Source: Fasciola hepatica (lineage: Eukaryota; Platyhelminthes; Trematoda; Plagiorchiida; Fasciolidae). From it: 64,000 nt of DNA. The notes below the pieces were generated by a model. That model was not told the origin of the DNA, searched no databases, and saw only the letters and a list, made by a program, of their open reading frames with translations. Shown here in pieces: positions 1 to 8,600 of this stretch. Positions within the stretch are counted from its first letter, which is position 1, and every line of letters begins with the position of its first letter. The DNA lies in assembly GCA_948099385.1 (NCBI GenBank), contig CANUEZ040000183.1, forward strand, positions 2,108,001 to 2,172,000. The letters are read 5' to 3'. Both the position numbers and the translations under genes were made by a program.

Positions 1-665
1 CAGAATCCTCGTCCGCCTACTGAACATGCCATAGTATCATCCCACAATGACAATTTGGCGTGCATCATCGCATCAACAGTTCGTTCAACTGTTTGCCGGT
101 ATATTTTCTCAGCTAGCATACTCCGATTGGTTACTCAGCGCCGGGTGATTTGCATGAATGACTCAAACGGGAATGCTGAGAAACTATCCAGTGGCCAGTG
201 GTGTAGAGTATCTTCATAGATGCACACCCAAGAGTGAATATGGAATACAATTTCCGCTTCTCCATGCAGATCGGCGAAACGTGTGATCATCATCTGGCAG
301 TGGCGATCAACATAGTCCAGGTGAAGCGGTCGCCATCTGTCACTACAGAGTTTGTACGTGCAAACCGAAGAACAAAATTTCGGTAGTGACTGGAGGGAAG
401 TACGTCCCGTATGACAACCAGTCCGATTTATAGCAAAGGATTGTCGATATTCCGAAGTCTCCTAATATTCAGTGTCACTGAAGGGACGACAAATTCGTGG
501 AAATTCGCATAAAACGCTTTTTCCAATGAGTGCAGAGTGATAATTTGCAAGCTTCAATCACTGGAATGGCAGATAAGACGTTTTGTAGTTCCCAAACATA
601 TCACATGCATGTAGTCCATAGGAAAGCAGTCAGTTAGAGTGGCTACTATCCCGATTACTTGGACT
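1..665 (-). pseudogene. CACTA/EnSpm transposase relic, central part, cut by window edge
   Basis: Read on the minus strand, this piece carries the central-to-late part of an animal CACTA (EnSpm) transposase. Near 590-625 is FPMDYMHVICLG, matching the family motif DYMHxVCLG. Around 380-440 is a stretch like IGLVVIRDVLPSSHYRNFV. At about 225-290 is RFADLHGEAEIVFHIHSW, and at 152-179 FSAFPFESFM, matching the family's LYG-YNVH and FSAFPFE blocks. The frame shifts several times and there are internal stops, so it is dead. The C-terminal end lies beyond base 1. The order and spacing of motifs match the better preserved copy at 6904-8600. Family assignment comes from motif recognition, not from a search. 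Confidence 0.72.
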
Positions 666-965
666 GTCAATATAGCAGAGAACTTAGTCTCACTAGCTTT
701 ACGCACGATATGGGCTGTACACGGTTAGGGGCATCAGAACAAATCCCAATCGTATAACCGTGTTTAACATAAATTCGTGTTTCTAAATAATGCAATGCAT
801 TGAAATACATAAATGCAAATTACTTACAGCCAGTTGAGCAAATAGGAACAACAGTACATAAGGTTATCCAGTAAATCGGGACAGTGCTGTCATAAAGAGT
901 CCACTCAGCAAGGAGGCAAGCGAAACTGTAGCGCAGCACGGTTAAGGTACTGATAGTAAATCAAG
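640..965 (-). repeat. Dispersed repeat block, copy 1 (partner at 39015-39338)
   Basis: On the minus strand this block matches the plus strand at 39015-39338. The best part, 645-722, is 78 bases long and differs from 39261-39338 at only about four positions. Similarity continues, weaker, to about 965. Both copies contain a strong splice donor (GTAAGT after CTGGCT) and, about 170 bases downstream, an acceptor ending CTATATTGA(C/A)AG. In this copy the reading after the acceptor runs in frame (QVIGIVATLTDC) straight into the CACTA motif FPMDYMHVICLG, so it may be a transposase intron with flanking exons. In the other copy the sequence diverges just after QVIGIV. Confidence 0.8.
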
Positions 966-2087
966 AGGCTTTCGGGCTAACATGAAATAATAGCCTCAGT
1001 CATAGGATAAGAAACTAATCTATAATTAGAATTTACAAATTTGTATATTCTAGGGCGTCACCATTGCGAAAGTACAGACAGTAGCAGTTGAAATGACAGA
1101 AGTGATGTGTGTCGACTTGAACGGATGGACCTAGCAATAGACTTGTTTCTGTCTCTCGTTCGTTCTGTAGTTCAACGGTTCAAGGCGTATGCAGCGGGCT
1201 AGGGGTCGGGAGATCGGACCTCCGCTGAGCGGTTCTTGTGCATGAGTGAAACGCTCAGCGAATTTGTCTCACAATGGAAATGTGCAGTCATGGAACAACA
1301 GAGTCAGGAATATGAACTTAGAATGTTCATGCACTAGAAGTCATAAAAAAGTAACCCTGACCTATTTCAGTACATTAGAAACGGAGAATTAGATTATAGG
1401 TGCTCCAGACTCATGATGCATATACACGCTACTTATGAGTAGGACAAACGAGAATGTTGTTAGAATACGGGTTCAAAAGTAATTTACAGTTACGTTGGTT
1501 GGCCAATCAACGGCAGTTTGTAAATGAGCTAACTATAATAGGTCGGTAGAAACATTAAGCTTTCTTGTTATTTCTAGTGTGTTTCATTGTATGATTAAGT
1601 GTGCGGTTCCATATAAATCGTAACACTGGAAACAGTGTTCACTGACACCAGATCTAATTCGCACATCCTTTGTAGGAAGCCGTTAATTCCGTAACACTCT
1701 AATCTGTCAAGCATATCTTGGAATTTGTTGCACGAGGCTGATTGTTATAGTCTCTAAAAGTTTACGTTCAGCAGGTAAAAGCCTACCGAACGCCCATCTC
1801 ATGGCGAGCGCACGGGATGTGACAATATTCGGGGTCACATATCAAACTGTGGGTAATAATGGGCTAAGGGGTGTGTAGCCTGTGAACAGTGTGTTAAAGC
1901 TTCCAGGACTGTAGCATTGGCGGCCGATAAACAACATCTACTCTCTCCTCCGAAAGACTGAAACGTTTTAGAATCATTCGGCCGGTGAGGCTTTACATTT
2001 GAAGTGGAACCAGGTGGCAAATTGAAACAGATACCCGTGCGTACGGGCTACTGTGGCAGCCCATATTGGGCTGTGTGGGCAAGACAT
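966..2087. other. No gene recognised; degenerate unique DNA
   Basis: Apart from the weak tRNA-like segment at 1140-1262 I see no coding region or named element here. The 61-codon minus-strand frame at 1835-2020 has no recognisable motif and is within chance expectation. The stretch is somewhat richer in G+C than the middle of the window and may be old transposon DNA. Confidence 0.5.
1140..1262 (+). repeat. Weak tRNA-like (SINE-type) segment
   Basis: The sequence TGTAGTTCAACGGTTCAAGG resembles a pol III A box, and about 35 bases on GGAGATCGGACCTCC resembles a degenerate B box. This could be the head of an old tRNA-derived SINE. It is followed at 1223-1260 by a perfect 9-base inverted repeat (CGCTGAGCG / CGCTCAGCG, 20-base loop). 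No acceptor stem can be closed, so it is not a functional tRNA gene. Chance resemblance is possible. Confidence 0.25.
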
Positions 2088-2218
2088 AAGGCTAATGCGG
2101 TTCCTCATATCAAGCAAGCCCAAAGAATAACTTTCATCCTAGGCCCGTGTAGCATTGGGGACAGAATTAGACTAACGTAGTCCCCCTTATCAGGTATGCC
2201 CTGTGATCGCTTTTCATC
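2088..2218. repeat. Two-unit diverged tandem repeat, period about 80 bp
   Basis: Bases 2088-2138 and 2168-2218 align without gaps at about 32 of 51 positions, with most differences transitions, and both end in TTTCATC. This suggests an old tandem duplication with an 80-base period. A weaker third resemblance occurs near 2458-2500 (AACGTAGTGCAGTTCCCCT), beyond the microsatellite. Confidence 0.25.
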
Positions 2219-2308
2219 GTGACACACATCACAACGCACACGTCATCAAACTGGGATGCTTCCTGACATCACTAACCATTTACACATACACATACATACC
2301 GAAGACCG

Positions 2309-2349
2309 TTTGTGTGTGTTTGTTTGTTTGTTTGTTTGTTTGTTTGTGT

Positions 2350-2407
<58 letters not shown>
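2309..2407 (+). repeat. Compound microsatellite (TTTG)n-(TG)n
   Basis: About seven TTTG units are followed by about thirty TG units, with one TA interruption. The open frames that cross it on both strands (2203-2517 plus, 2246-2491 minus) are products of the repeat, not genes. Confidence 0.95.
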
Positions 2408-2410
<3 letters not shown>

Positions 2411-3085
2411 GTTATGACTTATTTCACGGCATCTGTCGTTACCGTGTTCCTCAAGAGGCGAACGTAGTGCAGTTCCCCTCCCCACTCGCAAGCCAGCCCA
2501 GAATCGAAAGAGATTAGAGAACGTAACAGTTCGGGGGTGTCACTTTAGTCCTTTTTATCCCTACTCCCACATGGATCATGGAAGCAGGAACAAGGGCCCA
2601 GGAAAAAGCGACTGTGTGCACCAGGACTTATTCCGCTGCAGCCCCCCACAACACACCGAATCAAGATGAAGATGGTTGAGGGAGAACATCACCCACCACA
2701 GGATTCACCAAAAGACCACAGTTTGACGTGACCGTCATTATTTGGAACGGCCAATCGCTTTACCTTGTTTGTCGGCCAGACTTACCATGAAATTAATTAT
2801 AATGTCTACCAGTCACCATAATTACAGTTCGTGAAAATATTCTGATATCCATTAACTTTTCTTCCAGTACGAAAGATGGAAAACTTGCTAATCGTTGCGT
2901 CTAACTGGATAGATACTGGATACTCTTTTTTCTTCTGCACTTGTTTTTTCTCTCTGTACACTTGCTGCCAAGCGGGGCGACCATTTGACCTTGACACATG
3001 CAAGCTACACGCACGTTCTCGCAATACACTGCATTCATACAGATTACCAATAACAATAAAAGGTTCATTTATTTTAAAAATGGTG
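2408..3085. other. No gene recognised
   Basis: Short frames on both strands at 2806-3094 have no motif. If the hairpin at 3086-3129 is a transposon junction, this stretch would be the right-hand end of an element extending to the left. Confidence 0.4.
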
Positions 3086-3129
3086 GATATTTAGGGGGCA
3101 GTGCTAGTTGTCACTGTCCTCTAAATATC
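3086..3129. repeat. Near-perfect inverted repeat, possible CACTA-type termini
   Basis: The left arm 3086-3103 pairs with the right arm 3112-3129 at 16 of 18 positions around the 8-base spacer CTAGTTGT. Read outward from the spacer, each arm starts CACTG(C/T)CC(C/T), as animal CACTA/EnSpm termini commonly do. One reading is two elements back to back, one ending at 3103 and one beginning at 3112. Another is a simple foldback. A related sequence (ACTGTCCTAAATATCCA) occurs at 9563-9579. The inverted repeat is seen directly; the terminus reading is inference. Confidence 0.7.
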
Positions 3130-3329
3130 AATATAAACTAAGACAGCCATCGAATGCGATAAATCACCAGTTGGTAGCACAGTCTTTCAGTATTTCTTCA
3201 CCTGAAAATACACCGCAGTTAAACGTGTTAACTTGCGGATTGTTCCATTTGACTTGCGTCTTGCGTACCCCTTATTTTTACTGCTTCTTTTGACACTATT
3301 AAAGTAGCGCCCATTTTTTGTGAATTATA

Positions 3330-3640
3330 GAAGCAGCTACACTTAAGGGTAATTGCCTCGACTGCGCGGTGACGCACCGCGGTGCGTTCGTGACAGCACT
3401 ATCCACGCGCGAAGCGTTTCTTTGCCAATGCGTAATCGTATAGTGCGTCAACCGTATGTATCAATTGCGCCATACATGTGATTGGTCGTGGTAGCTGTCA
3501 GCTCATCAACGTGTTTTTCCCTCACAAAATTGACTACCAATCAGGTGGCGGAGGTGCGTTCATCGGTGAAATGCCGGTTGTCGCTAGCACTTAGACGACC
3601 CAATAACCCATTTTGTACTAACAAGGGGGAGTTGTTCAGT
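3330..3640 (+). repeat. Interspersed repeat X, copy 1
   Basis: This stretch aligns, with gaps, to 11640-11970 in the same orientation. Shared landmarks in the same order are ACGCACCGC, AATGCGTAATC, a GCGCCA/GGCGCAAC block, ATTG(G)TCGTGG, ACCAATnA and GCTAGCAC. The right edge runs into the transposase relic at 3584-4334, so X is probably a non-coding part of that CACTA family (3' side of the transposase) rather than an independent repeat. Confidence 0.6.
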
Positions 3641-4334
3641 GTAATGTACAGCCTGGCGTCTATTCCGGAAATTGGCGTCCGTCATAGGTGGGCATGTCTG
3701 GAATTTAAATATCAATCGTCTTTGTGCATTGTATGCTTTCTGCTTGCTCGTATGATCATAGCCCTTGATGGTGCATGAGCAATGACACTGGAAAGAATGG
3801 TGCGGCATCGCGCTCCAGTCCCCAGAATAACCAGGCCGTCACTCAACAAAACCTTTAGTTCATCTATAAGGTCTTCAAAGTAAGAGTGAACGTCGGATGG
3901 CTTCGAGTTTCCATAGTATAGGCCAATCAAAAAGCTCCCTGCTTTGGATCAAGTGTTCGTCCTTAAATAGGCCAAAGTTGTTGTGAAGACCAACGGAATG
4001 AACTCAGTCCATCAGCATGAGGCTGGATTGGAACCGTACAGTTTACGTTTGTGGTTGCTGATTCAAGGGCACGCTGTATACTTTAGACAACCCCGAAATG
4101 TAAGTACTATCCTTTATCTACCCCTGTTTTAGGCGTTTGGCTTGGAGCTCCCAACAATGTACGTGGATCAGTAGGTAAGTCCGGGTGCAGCTGTGTTAGG
4201 ATTCGAGGCATGGATCTTACGTTCTCCAAAGACATTTTGAGTTGCAGTGCAAACTTGCGTGCCACGGTGTGTGCGGACAACTTGGGACTTATGTCCAATA
4301 AAGAACAGATAAACTTTATGGGGCTACTAACCAT
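3584..4334 (-). pseudogene. CACTA/EnSpm transposase relic, N-terminal half
   Basis: Read on the minus strand, the order of motifs matches the N-terminal half of animal CACTA transposases: HPDLPTDPRTLLGAP at about 4155-4205, then GLYYGNSKPSDVHSYFEDLI near 3925-3870, then VIAHAPSR and IKGY at about 3790-3760, then TDANFRNRR near 3680. GLYYGNSKPSDV corresponds to GFYCARGKPSDVPSY in the copy at 6904-8600. At least three frames are needed and the metal-knuckle cysteines of the GYFGCDKC block are lost. The second half of the transposase is missing and is replaced by repeat X. Confidence 0.7.
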
Positions 4335-4384
4335 TTCCCGTTACGCAGACACTAGTGCCCGCTCTGCTAATGCCCTAGTGGCAA

Positions 4385-4520
4385 GTGGGTTCCGGGCTGG
4401 ATCCGGACCGGTTCCGGTAGGTTGCCGGAAACCGGCCGGACGCTTTACGGAATGAGTCGGTAAGTTGCCGGTAGTTTGCCAGCCGTATTACCAGTGGGGT
4501 GCCGGCACCGGAAGGGCACA
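4385..4520. repeat. CCGG-rich short repeats
   Basis: This stretch is unusually rich in G+C and holds repeated GTTGCCGG (4421, 4464) and GTTCCGG/CCGGAAACCGGCCGG variants. Similar CCGG clusters lie at 6743-6770 and 9660-9705, on both sides of the CACTA copy at 6904-8600. CACTA elements carry short subterminal repeats that bind their transposase, which could explain them. That link is inference. Confidence 0.45.
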
Positions 4521-4989
4521 CCGGAATCAATCCGAAATAGGTGTACGATTTTAATCTACTTTTAAATCTAAACCCAACTTTCGAAATCGCACACGCATCT
4601 CCGAAATTTACGCAAGTACGCAAGTAATCAACTGATCGATTAAGTTACCTACGCGAACAATCTTATTTCCACATATTTTGCAAACGCAGTTTTATGATTG
4701 ACAGCTACTGCATTCTGAACGCACGTTCACGCTCCACTCTCCTAGTACATTCCCAAATCAATGCCTTCTTAAGGACGGCATGATCTAGCGTTTTACAGCG
4801 GCTAGCCCAACCGAAATGAGACTCATTTAAAATACGACTAGTCGACATTTGAAAACGAACAAATTGTACGAAATAAAAGAATTATGAATTCGGTATATTT
4901 ACATTCTGCTTTTAATGAAGAAAGTCCTTCACATCACGTTGTTTCACGCCGAGCCCTGCAAAGGAAAACAGAAGTGTGATTCATGGAGC

Positions 4990-4991
<2 letters not shown>

Positions 4992-5034
<43 letters not shown>
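4992..5034 (+). repeat. (AT)n microsatellite
   Basis: About 21 uninterrupted AT units. Confidence 0.97.
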
Positions 5035-5035
<1 letters not shown>

Positions 5036-5129
5036 TACCGGCTCCGAAACGGTATTCAGTTAACTAAAGATAAGTGTAGCATGACATTTGTTATCGTCGT
5101 TTAAGCAAATGGAAAAAAAATTATCATAG

Positions 5130-5650
5130 TGTAACGGAGAATGCTGGGGCGAGAGATCGTTGTGAATACCAAGGCGAACGGACGAACCAAACGAGGGCCA
5201 CGGACTGAAGAACAGACAGCGAATATGTCGGAGGCATCTCGAAGCGGGCACAAGGAGGCAAACGAACTACCAGAGAGGAAGCAGAGAGATCTCCGGCAAC
5301 CAGCAAGATAGCCCAGGTAAGGGGCTGTCGATCAAGCCGTCAACTGAAACAATCGAACCAACCGAAGGGAAATAACGCCCAAGAGAAGCAAGCCATCGGC
5401 CACGGGCAACTGACCAGAAAGCAGCCGAAGCGCTCAAGCAGCGGCAATAACAATCTTGGTGCCACGCAGTCTGGAAAAGGGCCTATATGAACGATTGTAT
5501 GTGTTTCATGACTTGACTTGTTTGGCCGGTGAAATACAAGTATCCTGCCGTGTGTTGTCGTCCTTGCTAAAATAGGACTACGAATGCTTGATCAATCAAA
5601 GTACCTTGCGGTTTTGCGACCTAAGCCACGATCTCTGGCGTCAGAAAACC
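5130..5650 (+). repeat. Possible solo or 5' LTR with primer-binding-like site
   Basis: The block starts TGTAACGG and has a long purine-rich, G+C-richer half without open frames. It then has a TATA-like CTATATGA at 5483-5490 and a T/G-rich tail, and just after it comes TGGCGTCAGAAAACC at 5636-5650, which resembles a gypsy-type primer binding site. This layout (U3, TATA, U5, primer site) suggests an LTR in plus orientation. I could not find a second copy, a target duplication or gag downstream, so it may be a chance resemblance or part of the neighbouring DNA transposons. Confidence 0.25.
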
Positions 5651-6903
5651 ATCGTTTCGCAGTGCGCTCCATCTCCATCTTAGAAGACTCCTGGAAGTGA
5701 GCGGTAGATTTTATGGCACCTGTAAATAAACAGTAGTTACTTTACAATAGACTGAACAATGACGGCTTCAGGAAAGTTGAAACTTCCTACTGCACTTTTC
5801 CCAGTTGTTTCGGTCCAACTGCACGTGAGCGCCAGATTCTCCCCGGCCAAAGACGAAAGAATTCACAGGATACTAGACCCAGGGTCGGTGTGTATATGGC
5901 GCTTGAGTGCATTAACCTTAGGTTATGGTGCAGAATTTATCTGTTTCTTACAGTGCTCGTAAAGTTATCCAGTACCGTAAGGTCTTCTTCCAGTTTCAGC
6001 GGATCATTGATATTATTTACCTGTGAAGGCTCATAGGCCGTGGTATATGTCGCATCCAGACGAAAATGATGCTATCCAGTTTGGCGAGCATCAACGCCAT
6101 GTCGTTGCGAATGCCATTTAGGTTTGACAGCATACCTTCAAAGTAGTCTGGTAATTGTATTTGTTGATAATGGGGAAACTACCTTACCACTTCTTGGTGT
6201 AAGCGGGCATATGCTGTGGAGATACTGACGTTGATGCTAGTTGTACTGTGCTAATTGAAATGTAAGAGTGCTAGTAAATTCCACGCAACATACCTGGGAC
6301 TAGCCACTTTTGATATTGTGGCATCTTTTGTTAGCCTCCTCTGAGAAGTCAGTATTGGCGGACTATAATTAATATGAAAGGAAAGTTTTGCACTGGACTT
6401 ACCTCGGGGATGAGTGGCAAATAGCTGTGATATCACCGAAGGAGTTGGGAGACTGCATCGGAGACTCCATTCTAATCCTCTGTGACAGAAGTATCTCAAT
6501 AGTGCCGTTATCCGATGTCGATGGTACTGGTATACCAGAAGAATGTAATAATGTATAACAATGTACCTGCGGCGAACGGTGTACCGCTGTGAAAATGGTG
6601 TCATGGATAGCTTGTCATCCGTTGAGGCTGACAATCCATATTCGAAAAGAAAATTCCTTTCGAATTTCTTTGTGTCTTTGAGATTATCTGAGAAGAATAC
6701 ATTTACCTGGGAATGTTACCTGTGTGACTGATCCCATGAAACTGGTAGGCCGGCACCCTTTCCGGCAAGCAACCAATCATCAACAATATGCTTTGGTAAG
6801 CCTGAAAATTCGGGGACTTTGGCCAACGCACTTGGTTTTCATCAGTAAGCAAATCGAGTCACCAGCATCGAACATAAAGACCAAGTACTTACAGAAAGGT
6901 CAG
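5651..6903. other. No gene recognised; probably 3' flank of CACTA copy
   Basis: The 127-codon minus-strand frame at 6251-6634 lies just downstream of the transposase relic but shows no motif I know. It may be element sequence. The plus-strand frames here have no recognisable content. Confidence 0.4.
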
Positions 6904-8600
6904 TTAGTTCGGTTGAATGGTAACGTACCGACAGAAAATTAAGACATCTGCTTTAAAAAGAGAAGTTTTAATTTTAAAGGTATGTATTATAGGTATGAAA
7001 GCATTATTGCTAGCAAGACAAATACGGAAACATTTACATAAAATAGTATTAACAGAAACTTTGACAACATTGTCATCCAGTCTGTCAATAGAAAAAATGT
7101 ACAAGCGACTGGATTTCACCGGCCTAAGAAAAAAATCTCGTGGGTTTAAGAAATACCGAACACTAATGGAATCCCCCGAAATGCTCTCCACAGCTGCTGA
7201 TGTCCTGCCGGCAGTAACAACGCTGTTTGATGGTAGGCAAGATAGAACCATTACCTTCACCACCATGGATGTCTTGCACACCCGGAAACGGTGAGCCGGA
7301 TTCCCAACGTCATCGCGGATGACCTCAGATGATCCGTTGTTATCCGGAAGTGTTCACTCATGGAAACGCCAATACGGTTGCTGGGCAGGATTCCTGGGAC
7401 CTCGAATGGAGAATTTAAGTGTCCGCAAGAAGGACTCAAATGGGAAACAAGAAAAAGGGCCCAACGTACCGTGATAGAGAACGTCTGCCGGTAAATGAAC
7501 AACGGCGTGGACATTGTACACGATGTTAGAAATACCATAAAGGGAACTCATTTTTTGTACAAATATACGCAGGATGGGTTCTGCGAATGCTTTACAAGTT
7601 TTGTACAAAAGGGCTGGCAGAGTATGTAAGTGGCAACGGACAATAACATAAGGTGATCATACGCATCATCCAACAACAATCCTTTCAGACAAACTGGCCC
7701 CAAATACAAAAGGAACATGCAAAATTCGATGTCTTTCTATCGTTAAACATTATGTGTGTGTCGACAGAGTCGCTGAAAACCACACGGTGTGTCTGGGTGT
7801 GATCGAAGTATACGGCTTCCAAGTTCTGCAGTAGCTGCTTTGTCCAAGCGGCCCAAATAACCACGGATCAGTCAACTTCTTCATCACACCTAAGCATACA
7901 AGGTGCATGTAATTCAATAAAAATTTTTAATCATGTAAATAGGGAGGGAAAGAAAAGGACTCACGCCAACATGATGTTTGCGGGGTCGATTTGATAGAAA
8001 AGCTTCGTTATCACGTAATTTGCATTCGACAAGTGGGAATGTCATCCCTTTGTGGCAGTGATACCCACGCTGAATGCATTTATCACAGCCGAAGTAGCCC
8101 GTCGGACCTTTCACTTGTCTATCAGAGGTTCGTGCCGGAGTATTACACGTTACGGATGACAGGTGACATTTCACAGACCTTTCACCAACCTTGAGGCCTT
8201 CTATCAGCAAATGTTGCAGCTCTTTGATAGTTTCATTCACATAAGATGGAACGTCTGATGGTTTGCCACGAGCACAATAAAAACCCGTGGTTAGCACCGG
8301 CAAGGTCAGGCCACGGCTGCAGGTCCGACGAACGAAAGACGGAAGTGCCTTCACAATTTAACTGAAGAAAACCTTCGTCGGGTACGTCGGTGATGTAACT
8401 GAACTGCATTTGGAGTCCTTCGGGTAAGTCCATGTGTATATACTCGCCGTTTTCCAATTTTGTGGTGGGACAGTCCTGTGGTGTGCGCAACAAGGTCCTT
8501 GGGTATCACCGTATGTTTGGTATATGTTTGCTTACGGCATCCAAGATGCCCTTTTGTCGTGTCAGCATTAGTCGATATCGTATGAAAGCCTTCGATGGCG
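6904..8600 (-). pseudogene. CACTA/EnSpm transposase relic, best-preserved copy
   Basis: This is the most complete transposase in the window. In minus-strand order it has PRTLLRTPQDCPTTKLENGEY (8500-8440) and a segment ending LNCEGTSVFRSSDLQPWPDL (to 8300). Then come GFYCARGKPSDVPSYVNETI and the metal-knuckle block GPTGYFGCDKCIQRGYHCHKG (8290-8030), and LRDNEAFL. YMHLVCLGVMKKL follows near 7900-7860, then SSLYGISNIVYNVHAVVHL and FSCFPFESFLRTLKFSIRGP (7545-7400). The C-terminal block DFFLRPVKSSRLYIFSIDRL lies at 7140-7080. These are the successive conserved blocks of animal CACTA transposases, a DNA cut-and-paste enzyme. Single-base frameshifts occur near 8300, 7910 and 7330, so it is not functional. 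The plus-strand frame 6917-7294 is its antisense shadow. Confidence 0.85.

Noticed and set aside
1720..1740. Spliced-leader-like TTTGTTGCA
   Set aside because: Only a few bases agree with flatworm spliced leaders, and there is no donor or Sm site.
2203..2517. Frames of 104 and 81 codons on both strands
   Set aside because: They are open only because the TTTG/TG microsatellite has no stops.
6917..7294. 125-codon plus-strand frame
   Set aside because: It is the exact antisense of the C-terminal block of the CACTA transposase on the minus strand.
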